Source: Pontibacter oryzae (lineage in GTDB: Bacteria; Bacteroidota; Bacteroidia; Cytophagales; Hymenobacteraceae). From it: 64,000 nucleotides of DNA. The position numbers were made by a program, and so were the translations under genes. Positions 25,937 to 34,793 of this stretch are shown piece after piece. Each line of letters opens with the position of its first letter. Position 1 is the stretch's first letter. Below the pieces are notes generated by a model, which saw only the letters and a program-made list of their open reading frames with translations, was not told the DNA's origin and searched no databases. Location: positions 1 through 64,000 of the forward strand of contig NZ_QWGE01000007.1 in NCBI RefSeq assembly GCF_003576375.1, given 5' to 3'.

Positions 25937-26833
25937 CTAAATTTTATCTAATACAAAAGCTATCTGCACGATAGGCAGATATAAAAAGGAACCAAACATT
26001 ATACTCATGGCTGCCTTTTTGGAGCATGTGCGCATTAAGTAAAAAGTTTGAGCCAGAAACAAAACTCCGCACACTACTGCAATCATTGCAGAGGTAATCC
26101 CTGTCATCCCGAATTGCAAGGGAAGTAAGCTTAGCGGGATTAAGACTAACGTATAGATCATGATTTGAATAGCAGTTTTCAAATTTTTGCCCCCAGCCAT
26201 TGGTAACATCTTAAAACCTGCTTTCTTATAATCATCATCCAAAACCCAGGCAATTGCCCAAAAGTGAGGGAACTGCCAAAAGAACTGTATACCGAATAAG
26301 ATGATCGCCTCTACTTCAATTGCTCCCGTAGCTGCCACCCATCCAATTAGAGGCGGCATTCCACCAGGAATAGCACCGACAAATACGCAGATTGGGTTGA
26401 TTCTTTTTAACGGCGTATAAACGAAGCCATATAAAACCAGCGACAGCAATGAGAGGGCAGCTGTTAACGGATTGAAATAAAATCCTAAAACACTTACCCC
26501 AGCAAGACCTAAAAGTATACAGAACACAACTGACTCCTGTACACTTAAAACACCAGTAGGTAATGGCCTTTTGGCGGTGCGCTTCATCAGCTTATCCAAA
26601 TCTTTTTCTAAGATTTGGTTAATAATATTTGCTGAACCAGTAACTAAAAGGCCCCCAAGCATCACCATCAGTATGTCATACCAATGCGTATTTGGGTATC
26701 CTAAAATAAAACCAATGGCGCTAGAGAAAGCAACAGTTATACTTAGGCGAAACTTTAGTAACTGAAAATATGCTGATGCCTTATTAGCCATGGTAAAGTT
26801 ATGCAGTACTGTATCAGATTTCTGAACAAACAT
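25937..26833 (-). CDS. ctaB: Protoheme IX farnesyltransferase (haem O synthase)
   Basis: UbiA-family inner-membrane prenyltransferase that converts haem B to haem O, the precursor of haem A. It has 298 residues and about nine helices. The prenyl-diphosphate/Mg site is NQILEKDLDKLMKRTAKRP (about residues 70-88), and the second loop contains DDDYKKAGFKM. The start at 26833 overlaps the ctaA stop (TAATG); an internal Met 14 codons later (MANKAS) is an alternative that gives a more usual length. It acts directly before CtaA in the pathway, though ctaA lies upstream in the operon. Confidence 0.95.
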   Translation of the reverse strand: MFVQKSDTVLHNFTMANKASAYFQLLKFRLSITVAFSSAIGFILGYPNTHWYDILMVMLGGLLVTGSANIINQILEKDLDKLMKRTAKRPLPTGVLSVQESVVFCILLGLAGVSVLGFYFNPLTAALSLLSLVLYGFVYTPLKRINPICVFVGAIPGGMPPLIGWVAATGAIEVEAIILFGIQFFWQFPHFWAIAWVLDDDYKKAGFKMLPMAGGKNLKTAIQIMIYTLVLIPLSLLPLQFGMTGITSAMIAVVCGVLFLAQTFYLMRTCSKKAAMSIMFGSFLYLPIVQIAFVLDKI

Positions 26834-27912
26834 TAAATATTTACAGCTACTTGCGGTTTAATAGCCTTATTAGAGGCATAGTAATACATAATCAGTAGTT
26901 GAAACTGCACTCCAAACAACAGTGCCGCGAATGTTAGGTGCAATGGCTGCAGCACAGGCGGTATCGCAAAATACGCCATAAAAACTCCAAGTATGATCTC
27001 GGCTCCAACCAGGGAAAGCATCAAAGTCGTCAACTTGTTGAATTTTTGGCTTTTAAGATTATAGAGTAATACTGCTACATATACATGTAAAGCCAAAACT
27101 ATAATTGAGAAAGACCGATGGATATAAAAACTTAATCCAAGTCTATCTACCCAAAGATGCCTGTCAGCACCGTTCATCATGTAAGCCACTAAGTCTACTT
27201 CTTCCCTAACCTGTGTCCCGATCAAAATCTGAATAAAAGTGATAATGGCCAGCAGCCACAAAGCACCGGTAATTTTAGTCGAAGAACTAAGGTCTGCTGT
27301 AATATCATCTTTATGAGCCCTCACCACAGCATATTGCAGTATGGCCACAATAATAAGGGCCAGAGCCATGTGAACAGTGATAGTAACAGGCAGTAAGTTT
27401 GTAGATACGACAATAGAACCTAACCAACCTTGAACACCTACTAAAATAAAACTGATCAATGAAAGGTAAAAAACAGTCTTATCCTTTTTTAAATATGGAA
27501 CAGCAACAATTAGCGTCCATAAAATAAAAAAACCTATCAGCACACCCACCAAACGATTTATATATTCGATCCAGGTTTTTGTAACGTTAAATTCCGTCTC
27601 AATAAACTGGCTCGGATGAGAAAAGATACTGGCAGATAATTCTTCAAAGCCAAGCTTATTTAAATATCCGGCAAGCTTCTCGTTTTTCTCTATTCGTTTC
27701 TGCTTGTATACTTCTAGGTAGTCTTCTGGTAATTGGCTAACATCAGTCGGAGGAACCCAACTTCCGAAGCACTTAGGCCAGTCTGGGCAACCCATACCTG
27801 ATCCTGTACTCCGAACGATCCCTCCGACTAATATTAGAAAGTAGACGGCAAAGACCGTCAATAATCCAATATTTCTAAATCTTTTGTACTGAAAAGATTT
27901 GCTAGCCATCAA
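26833..27912 (-). CDS. ctaA: Haem A synthase (COX15/CtaA family)
   Basis: Inner-membrane enzyme oxidising the C8 methyl of haem O to give haem A for the aa3 oxidase. It has 359 residues and about eight helices in two related four-helix halves. The N-terminal signature GGIVRSTGSGMGCPDWPKCFG includes the loop Cys pair, and haem-ligand His residues occur in the helices (VTITVHMALA, FYIHRSFSI, LHLTFAALL). Placed 5 bases after ctaD, so subunit I and its cofactor synthesis are co-expressed. Confidence 0.95.
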   Translation of the reverse strand: MMASKSFQYKRFRNIGLLTVFAVYFLILVGGIVRSTGSGMGCPDWPKCFGSWVPPTDVSQLPEDYLEVYKQKRIEKNEKLAGYLNKLGFEELSASIFSHPSQFIETEFNVTKTWIEYINRLVGVLIGFFILWTLIVAVPYLKKDKTVFYLSLISFILVGVQGWLGSIVVSTNLLPVTITVHMALALIIVAILQYAVVRAHKDDITADLSSSTKITGALWLLAIITFIQILIGTQVREEVDLVAYMMNGADRHLWVDRLGLSFYIHRSFSIIVLALHVYVAVLLYNLKSQKFNKLTTLMLSLVGAEIILGVFMAYFAIPPVLQPLHLTFAALLFGVQFQLLIMYYYASNKAIKPQVAVNI

Positions 27913-27917
27913 TTAAG

Positions 27918-29750
27918 CTATTCAAGTTCTCTCTCATGCGGCAGGTTTGAAGATGCCGTTTGAGAGAAAGGAACTGTTTGTGGAATATAATCTTCGGCTG
28001 CACCCGGCTTGCTGTAATCATATGGCCATCTGTAAACTGCCGGTATCTCACCTGGCCAGTTACCATGCCCTGGCAATGCTGGAGTAGTCCACTCAAGCGT
28101 GTTAGAATGCCATGGGTTAGCTGATGCTCTACGGCCGCGGTATATGCTGTAAATAAAGTTGAATAAGAAAATAAACTGCGCTGAGAAGCCCAAAATAGCT
28201 GAGATACTGATGAACGTATTCATATCTGTGAAGATATTGAATGTTTCAAAACCAGTCCAGTTATAGTATCTTCTTGGGAAACCAGCTATGCCCAGGTAGT
28301 GCATTGGCATAAACACTAGGTATACGGCAATAAATGTAAGCCAGAAATGCACAGCACCAAGCTTCTCATCCATCATTCTACCAAACATCTTCGGGAACCA
28401 ATGGTAAACACCGCAGAACATACCAAAGAAAGCAGCTGCACCCATTACAAGGTGGAAGTGAGCAACTACAAAGTATGTATCATGTAGCTGAATATCCAGC
28501 GATGAGTTACCTAGAATTATACCTGTCAGACCGCCTGAGATAAACAGGGATACGAAACCAATGGCAAACATCATAGCCGCTGTGAAGCGTATATTACCTC
28601 TCCATAGTGTAGCGATCCAGTTAAATACTTTTACCGCTGACGGTACTGCAATAATCAGGGTAAGGAACATAAAGACTGACCCCAGGAATGGATTCATACC
28701 CGTAACAAACATGTGGTGAGCCCACACAACGAAAGATAGTACAGATATACCGATCAGGGAGCCAATCATCGCACGGTAACCAAAAATAGGTTTACGTGAA
28801 TTGGTGGCAATTACCTCTGAAACCAGACCCATCGCAGGCATAATTACTATATATACTTCCGGGTGACCAAGGAACCAGAACAAGTGCTGGAATAGGATTG
28901 GGCTACCACCTGTATTCGTCAGGGCCTGTCCGGCAATGTAAATATCTGAAAGGAAAAAGCTTGTACCGAAACTACGGTCAAAAATCAGCAGCAACGAAGC
29001 TGAAAGCAATACCGGGAATGCAAGAAGACCAAGTATGGCTGTCAGGAAAAATGCCCAAATTGTAAGTGGCATCTTTGTCATCGACATACCTTTTGTTCTT
29101 AAGTTGATAATAGTAGTGATATAGTTAACACCACCCAGCAACTGAGAAACAATAAATAAAGCCATGGCAATGAGCCACATGGTCATACCATCACCTGAAC
29201 CTTGAATAGCTTCTGGCAAGGCACTTAATGGTGGATATACTGTCCAACCACCTGCTGCAGGACCCGTTGAAATAAACAACGAAGAAAAAAGAACAATGCT
29301 TGACAGGAAGAAGATCCAGAATGAAAGCATGTTCATAAATCCTGAAGCCATATCACGCGCTCCAAGTTGTAGCGGAATCAGGAAGTTTGAGAATGTACCA
29401 CTCAAACCAGCAGTTAGCACGAAGAATACCATGATTGTACCGTGCATTGTAACCAATGCCAGGTAAAACTCGGGATTCAGTTTACCATTTTCAATCCATC
29501 CACCTAAAATAGGCTCCAGGAAGGTAAATGTAGCCTCAGGCCAACCAAGTTGAAGACGGAAAAGTATGGATAAGAATCCACCAATAAACGCCCAGGCAAT
29601 ACCAGTAAATAAAAATTGCTTTGCAATAGTTTTATGGTCCTGGCTAAAGATGTACTTCTCTATAAAGTTCTGCTCGTGATGATGATCGTGCTCTTCATGA
29701 GCATGATGCACCTCCTCGTTGATAGAAATATCTGTACTAGACATAGTCAA
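27918..29750 (-). CDS. ctaD: Cytochrome c oxidase subunit I
   Basis: Catalytic haem-copper subunit (low-spin haem a, high-spin haem a3 and CuB), 610 residues, twelve or more helices. Key blocks are TMHGTIMVFF (haem a ligand), GHPEVYIVIMP (CuB His and the Tyr-His pair, with the A1-type glutamate), HHMFVTGM (CuB His-His) and HDTYFVVAHFHLVMG (haem a3 and haem a ligands). GARDMASGFMN keeps the D-channel acid. The N-terminal tail is His-rich (residues about 15-27, HHAHEEHDHHHEQ) and could bind metal. It pumps protons while reducing O2 and receives electrons through CtaC. Confidence 0.97.
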   Translation of the reverse strand: MTMSSTDISINEEVHHAHEEHDHHHEQNFIEKYIFSQDHKTIAKQFLFTGIAWAFIGGFLSILFRLQLGWPEATFTFLEPILGGWIENGKLNPEFYLALVTMHGTIMVFFVLTAGLSGTFSNFLIPLQLGARDMASGFMNMLSFWIFFLSSIVLFSSLFISTGPAAGGWTVYPPLSALPEAIQGSGDGMTMWLIAMALFIVSQLLGGVNYITTIINLRTKGMSMTKMPLTIWAFFLTAILGLLAFPVLLSASLLLIFDRSFGTSFFLSDIYIAGQALTNTGGSPILFQHLFWFLGHPEVYIVIMPAMGLVSEVIATNSRKPIFGYRAMIGSLIGISVLSFVVWAHHMFVTGMNPFLGSVFMFLTLIIAVPSAVKVFNWIATLWRGNIRFTAAMMFAIGFVSLFISGGLTGIILGNSSLDIQLHDTYFVVAHFHLVMGAAAFFGMFCGVYHWFPKMFGRMMDEKLGAVHFWLTFIAVYLVFMPMHYLGIAGFPRRYYNWTGFETFNIFTDMNTFISISAILGFSAQFIFLFNFIYSIYRGRRASANPWHSNTLEWTTPALPGHGNWPGEIPAVYRWPYDYSKPGAAEDYIPQTVPFSQTASSNLPHERELE

Positions 29751-29763
29751 AAGTATTTAAATG

Positions 29764-30837
29764 CTACAACTCAGTTTTAACTTCCTCTGCCTTAGGCTCA
29801 GCATTTGTCTTCGCGGCAAGCTGCGACGAAGCTTCGTTAGAGAACTTTGCAAGTACTTGAGGATTCTGCTCCGCAAAAGGGGTTTGCTCAGCTAACCAGG
29901 CTTCATAATCTTCTGGCTCATCAACAATAATCACATAACGCATTGCAAAGTGACCGCGGCCGCAAACTTCTGTACAAGCAAGCTCATACTTGAAGTCTGG
30001 GTTTCCCGTTTCGTTCTGCATTTCATATGTGGTTTTGCTAGGCACAAACCAAAATTTAGTAGGCATACCTGGAACCGCATCCATTTTGAGGCGGAAGTGC
30101 GGCATAAACACGCTGTGAATTACATCACGAGAGCGTATTTTGAGAAGCACTGGCTTGCCTTTTGGTACGTGGATCTGCAGCGGGTTAATGATGTCATCAT
30201 GAGAGTTCTTGTCAGAAAAATCAACACCGAACTCATTTGTTGCATCAATTAATGTGTGCTTCGCAACACCTAACTTACCATCTGCTCCAGGGTAACGCAC
30301 CATCCAGTTAAACTGCTTACCCATGATTTCCACAACAACGGCGTCTTCAGGAGCTGCGCTTGTTATGTTGGTCCATGTTTTCCAGCCACCAAACACTAGC
30401 GCGGCCATCACAACAGCTGGAATTAAAGTCCAAATAATCTCTAGCTTGTTATTGTGAGGGTAGTAATAAGCACGCTTGTCATCCTGGTGCTGGTACTTAT
30501 AAGAATAAAAGAACAACAGGATTTGAGTTATCACGAATACAATTCCGATGACAATCATAGTTGTCCAGAACAGATTATCTGTCCACTCTCCGTGCACAGA
30601 GGCCAACGGAAGATTCATTGTGTCCCACGCATCTGCGAAAGACCATGCAAAAGCTGCCCCACCTCCTATTAAGAAAAGAAGAAGAAGCGTACCGTTTACA
30701 CGATTGCTGGTTTTAGTTGTACCCGCAGCACGTTCTGAAGAGCCTCTAAAAATTGAAGCCAGTGTTCCTATCCTGAAAAGCAGGAAAAGAATTATAAAAA
30801 GAAGAAGGACGGATAAAACTATGGCGAACGTAATCAT
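29764..30837 (-). CDS. ctaC: Cytochrome c oxidase subunit II
   Basis: CuA-carrying subunit, 357 residues. It has N-terminal helices (one at 2-22 plus a second near 50-68 and a third near 85-112), then the cupredoxin domain. The CuA ligands are complete: HSVFMPHF upstream and CTEVCGRGHFAMR (Cys, Cys, His, Met). There is no fused C-terminal cytochrome c domain, so electrons must come from a separate cytochrome c, possibly the haem domains of ActA or ActE. A Pro/Glu/Ala-rich tail of about 40 residues follows the CuA fold. It is 13 bases upstream of ctaD and 24 downstream of actF. Confidence 0.95.
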   Translation of the reverse strand: MITFAIVLSVLLLFIILFLLFRIGTLASIFRGSSERAAGTTKTSNRVNGTLLLLFLIGGGAAFAWSFADAWDTMNLPLASVHGEWTDNLFWTTMIVIGIVFVITQILLFFYSYKYQHQDDKRAYYYPHNNKLEIIWTLIPAVVMAALVFGGWKTWTNITSAAPEDAVVVEIMGKQFNWMVRYPGADGKLGVAKHTLIDATNEFGVDFSDKNSHDDIINPLQIHVPKGKPVLLKIRSRDVIHSVFMPHFRLKMDAVPGMPTKFWFVPSKTTYEMQNETGNPDFKYELACTEVCGRGHFAMRYVIIVDEPEDYEAWLAEQTPFAEQNPQVLAKFSNEASSQLAAKTNAEPKAEEVKTEL

Positions 30838-30861
30838 TATATAACGCTTTTAGTATAATCT

Positions 30862-32133
30862 CTAAACATGATGATGAACACTTTCCTCTAAGAACGGGTG
30901 GTTTACCGGCACCAAAGATGCTTTTGTCAACCCTTTCGTAAAGGCCAGTAGGAAAATACCTAAGAAGGTAAGAGCCGTTCCAATTTCGATGAATCCAATG
31001 CCGCCTGAAGTACGCATAGTACCTGGCATCATCATAAGATAGAAGTCTAACCAGTGACCGGCAAGTATGGCAATACATACAATTTTCAGCATAATCATCT
31101 GCCGCTTTGCATCTCTTGTCATCAAAACAAGGAATGGGAATACAAAGTTTACAAGCAGGTTAACAAAGAAAACCCACTTATAGTGTCCTTCATTTCCACC
31201 TAATCTATCGATAAAGTAGATTACCTCTTCCGGGATGTTGGCATACCAGTATAATAGGAACTGGGAGAACCAGATATATGTCCAGAAAATGGAGAAGGCA
31301 AATACGAATTTACCTAAGTCATGAAGGTGGTTTGAGTTTACCATTTTCAGGTATCCATTCTGCTTTAGAATGATTACCGTTAATGTTACAGCTGCCAAAC
31401 CTGATACCCACCAGCTTGCAAATACATACCAACCGAACATAGTAGAGAACCAGTGTGTATCGATTGAAAGTACCCAGTCCCAGGCTGAAGTTGAAGAAGT
31501 GATACCGAATACCACTAGGAACATCGCTGAAATGCGAATGCTTTTATGGTAATAATCAGTCCCTCCATGGATATCTTCATTGATGGAGTTCTTTCTTAAC
31601 CACATGAAAAACATGATCCATAGCCCAAAGTATACAACCATTCTGATTAGGAAGAATGCAGTATTCAAATAGCCAGATTTACCAGCAATGATTGGGTCGT
31701 ATCTAGGATCGTTTACATCATATAGGTACTCATGCGTCCAATGGAATATATCATGAGAGCCAAATAAGAAAATTAATAACATTAATACCCCCCCTATCGG
31801 CAGGTAATAGCTTAGGGCTTCTGGAATTCGCTTGATCAATACTGACCATCCTGCGTAAGCCACGTATTGTACGGCAACGAAAAATGTACCGATAAGCGCT
31901 ATACCTGTGAAGTAAACGTTATTTAACCATAGGTTCATGAATAAACGCTTTCCCCAAGATGCAGCTTCATGGCCTGCTGCAGCGGCTTCTCCATGCCCTT
32001 CAGCATGGTGCTCTGCTCCCCCGCCTGTGGCCATTAAAATGATACCTGCTATAAGCAAAACTATACCTACAGCTATCATTAAGAAAAACTTATTGTTCGT
32101 TTTTCTGGAAATGATGAGTCTTTCTTCTGTCAT
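30862..32133 (-). CDS. actF: Alternative complex III subunit ActF
   Basis: NrfD-like integral membrane subunit of the quinol:cytochrome c/oxidase oxidoreductase, 423 residues with about ten helices. Characteristic stretches are GVLMLLIFLFGSHDIFHWTHEYLYD, IRISAMFLVVFGITSSTSAWDWVLSIDTHWFSTMFGWYVF and FSIFWTYIWFSQFLLYWYANIPEE. ActF pairs with ActC in the membrane core; ActC is thought to be the main quinol site. The N-terminal linker contains an Ala/Gly/His-rich run (about 40-60). Last act gene, followed directly by the oxidase genes. Confidence 0.94.
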   Translation of the reverse strand: MTEERLIISRKTNNKFFLMIAVGIVLLIAGIILMATGGGAEHHAEGHGEAAAAGHEAASWGKRLFMNLWLNNVYFTGIALIGTFFVAVQYVAYAGWSVLIKRIPEALSYYLPIGGVLMLLIFLFGSHDIFHWTHEYLYDVNDPRYDPIIAGKSGYLNTAFFLIRMVVYFGLWIMFFMWLRKNSINEDIHGGTDYYHKSIRISAMFLVVFGITSSTSAWDWVLSIDTHWFSTMFGWYVFASWWVSGLAAVTLTVIILKQNGYLKMVNSNHLHDLGKFVFAFSIFWTYIWFSQFLLYWYANIPEEVIYFIDRLGGNEGHYKWVFFVNLLVNFVFPFLVLMTRDAKRQMIMLKIVCIAILAGHWLDFYLMMMPGTMRTSGGIGFIEIGTALTFLGIFLLAFTKGLTKASLVPVNHPFLEESVHHHV

Positions 32134-32157
32134 TATCCTATTAATTATGCCTTAGAC

Positions 32158-32823
32158 TTAGTTATTAGGGGTTTCAGTGCCCGTTACAGGATTATCTGTG
32201 ATAGACTCCCCGGCTGCTGTATCTTCTGCCTCTGCACCTGCTGCAGGAACATTGGTTTCGCCTTTCTGCAATTGCTGCACGTACATAACGATCTTCCAGC
32301 GTTCAGTTGGGTTAACCTGTGAGCCATGCGGCATCATACGGCCTCTACCATTGGTAATCACATGGAAAATATGTCCGGCAGGCAGCTCAGCCACACGGCC
32401 AGCAGAGTAAGAAGGGACACCCTTGAATTTCACGCCTACCAAACCTTGGCCATCACCTTGCTCACCGTGGCAAGGAGCACAAAAACGTGTATAAAGTACT
32501 TTACCTTCTGCCAGGTTTGCATTTGATGCAGCCAGCGGGTTCGTTAATTCAACGCCTGCTACCTCAGCTGTATCAACTGATAAATATAAGTTATATCCTT
32601 CTTTCCCACGTGCTACAGTACCTTTTGCAGGTTCGCGCATATTCATTCCGCCTGGGTTAAACTTATTCTCTTTAATCTGAGAGTAAGGGTCAAGAGGAAT
32701 TGAGTGGTACATATCCGGAGCATACTCCAGACCTGGTTCTTGCTCATTGCTGCATGCAAAAAACACGGCAGACGAGAAAAGTATAGTAGAGGCTTTTAAA
32801 CCTAGTGATGTAAATTTTTTCAT
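32158..32823 (-). CDS. actE: Alternative complex III subunit ActE (monohaem cytochrome c lipoprotein)
   Basis: Periplasmic-side c-type cytochrome, 221 residues. The signal sequence ends in a lipobox (VFFAC, Cys24). A single haem motif CAPCHGEQGDGQG lies about residue 115, with an axial Met in the GRGRMMPHGSQV region. A low-complexity Glu/Ala/Thr tail closes the protein. ActE can hand electrons to the oxidase. Its start codon shares one base with the actD stop. Confidence 0.94.
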   Translation of the reverse strand: MKKFTSLGLKASTILFSSAVFFACSNEQEPGLEYAPDMYHSIPLDPYSQIKENKFNPGGMNMREPAKGTVARGKEGYNLYLSVDTAEVAGVELTNPLAASNANLAEGKVLYTRFCAPCHGEQGDGQGLVGVKFKGVPSYSAGRVAELPAGHIFHVITNGRGRMMPHGSQVNPTERWKIVMYVQQLQKGETNVPAAGAEAEDTAAGESITDNPVTGTETPNN

Positions 32824-33347
32824 TATTTTACTACCTCCTTCTCATTAACTTCAATGGCACCATTAGAGCGAAGCAGTTCGTTTAGAGCGGCCATATCGGT
32901 TACGCCATCTTTAACTTCTATCGCCATTACAAACTTATCGTCTGTTGAGCGCTTATCGAACATATTAACTCGTAAAGTCGGCTTTAACTTGCTTACAATG
33001 AAGAAGGTAATAACCATTCCGAATGCAGCACAAAGTACAGTTAACTCAAAAGTTACCGGAATAAAAGATGGCAGCGCAATGTGTGGCTTACCACCAATAA
33101 TCATTGGCCAGTCAAATCCTAGCATCCAGATCTGCATCCACAGGGCGAACGATGTTCCGAACAGCCCGCAAAAGAATGCTACGATCGGGAGTCTTGAGCG
33201 CTTTATGCCTAACACATCATCAATTCCATGAATTGGGTAAGGGGAAAACACCTCGTAAATCTTAGTACCGGCAGCGCGGATGTTTTCGATGGCTGTCAAC
33301 AGCACATCTTCATCATCATATATACCTAGAACAAACTTCTTATTCAT
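32823..33347 (-). CDS. actD: Alternative complex III subunit ActD (DUF3341)
   Basis: A 174-residue membrane subunit with two helices (about 52-76 and 100-122) flanked by cytoplasmic parts. The DUF3341 pattern is clear: [45 protein letters not shown] and [20 protein letters not shown] second helix. It contacts ActC and ActF. Overlaps actC by 8 bases. Confidence 0.94.
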   Translation of the reverse strand: MNKKFVLGIYDDEDVLLTAIENIRAAGTKIYEVFSPYPIHGIDDVLGIKRSRLPIVAFFCGLFGTSFALWMQIWMLGFDWPMIIGGKPHIALPSFIPVTFELTVLCAAFGMVITFFIVSKLKPTLRVNMFDKRSTDDKFVMAIEVKDGVTDMAALNELLRSNGAIEVNEKEVVK

Positions 33348-34773
33348 TGTGATGTGTTTTTATTGTTGATTCTGATGTTGTGCCGTGCATCGAGTTTGCA
33401 TGGTTATGATGTCCTTGAGGAACTTCAGAAGAAGACTTCAGGATAGCTTTCACTTCGGCCATGTTTACAACAGGGAAGAATTTCACAAACAGGAAGAACA
33501 GCGTAAAGAACAATCCGAAGGTTCCTACATAAACTCCCACATCAATCATTGTAGGAGAGAACATTGCCCAAGATGATGGAAGGTAGTCTCTGTGAAGCGA
33601 GGTAACGATAATTACGAAACGCTCAAACCACATACCAATGTTCACGAAGATGGAAATGATGAATGTAGCTGTTAAGCTTCTTCTGATTTTTCTGAACCAG
33701 AAAAGTTGTGGGGTAATTACGTTACAAGTCATCATTGACCAGTAAGCCCACCAGTAAGGACCGAATGCACGGTTGATGAATGCGTATGCCTCATACTCTA
33801 CACCAGAATACCATGCAATAAAGAACTCAGTAGTATAAGCGATACCTACAACCGAACCCGTTACGATGATTACTTTGTTCATCGACTCAACGTGCTCCAG
33901 TGTAATGTAATCTTCCAGCTTAAAAGTTTTGCGGGTAATGATCATCAGGGTTAACACCATGGCAAAACCAGAGAAGATCGCACCTGCCACGAAGTATGGA
34001 GGGAAGATTGTTGTGTGCCATCCAGGGATTACAGAAGTTGCAAAGTCCATGGATACAATAGTGTGTACCGAAAGTACCAGTGGGGTTGCCACACCGGCAA
34101 GGATCAGGGATACTGTCTCATAACGTGACCATGATTTCGCGGAACCAGTCCAGTTCATTGAAAGTATGGCATACGCTCGTTTCGCAATCGGACCGGTAGC
34201 ACGGTCACGGATGGTAGCAAAGTCAGGAATTAGACCAATGTACCAGAAAACAAGTGATACTGAGAAGTAAGTTGAAATCGCGAATACGTCCCAAAGAAGC
34301 GGTGAGTTAAAGTTAACCCAAAGCGAGCCAAACGTGTTTGGCAATGGAAGTACCCAGTAAGCTAACCACGGACGGCCCATGTGCAGTACAGGGAACATCG
34401 CGGCGCAGATTACGGCGAAGATGGTCATCGCCTCGGCTGCACGGTTAATAGAGCTACGCCATTTCTGACGGAAAAGAAGCAATACGGCTGAGATTAGCGT
34501 ACCGGCGTGGCCAATACCTACCCACCACACGAAGTTGGTGATATCCCATGCCCAGCCTACAGTTTTATTAAGGCCCCACTCGCCAATACCAAACCACAGA
34601 GTTCGGTAAACGGAGTAGAAGAAAATAGCAAGACCAATTAAAGACACACCGAAAGCAATCGCCCAACGTGCATTGGGCTTTGCTTCCACTTGTCTGCAGA
34701 CATCTTCCGTGATGTCATGGTATGTTTTCCCCCCCGTTACAAGAGGCTCTCTTATCGGAGATACATGCTGCAT
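33340..34773 (-). CDS. actC: Alternative complex III subunit ActC (NrfD-like)
   Basis: Integral membrane subunit of 477 residues with about ten helices, predicted to oxidise the quinol near the iron-sulfur chain of ActB. Conserved blocks are [48 protein letters not shown] and [24 protein letters not shown]. The C-terminal tail is His/Ser/Thr-rich (HHNHANSMH...). It lies 20 bases after actB and overlaps actD. Confidence 0.95.
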   Translation of the reverse strand: MQHVSPIREPLVTGGKTYHDITEDVCRQVEAKPNARWAIAFGVSLIGLAIFFYSVYRTLWFGIGEWGLNKTVGWAWDITNFVWWVGIGHAGTLISAVLLLFRQKWRSSINRAAEAMTIFAVICAAMFPVLHMGRPWLAYWVLPLPNTFGSLWVNFNSPLLWDVFAISTYFSVSLVFWYIGLIPDFATIRDRATGPIAKRAYAILSMNWTGSAKSWSRYETVSLILAGVATPLVLSVHTIVSMDFATSVIPGWHTTIFPPYFVAGAIFSGFAMVLTLMIITRKTFKLEDYITLEHVESMNKVIIVTGSVVGIAYTTEFFIAWYSGVEYEAYAFINRAFGPYWWAYWSMMTCNVITPQLFWFRKIRRSLTATFIISIFVNIGMWFERFVIIVTSLHRDYLPSSWAMFSPTMIDVGVYVGTFGLFFTLFFLFVKFFPVVNMAEVKAILKSSSEVPQGHHNHANSMHGTTSESTIKTHHNE

Positions 34774-34793
34774 AACGCTATCGAAATTTAATA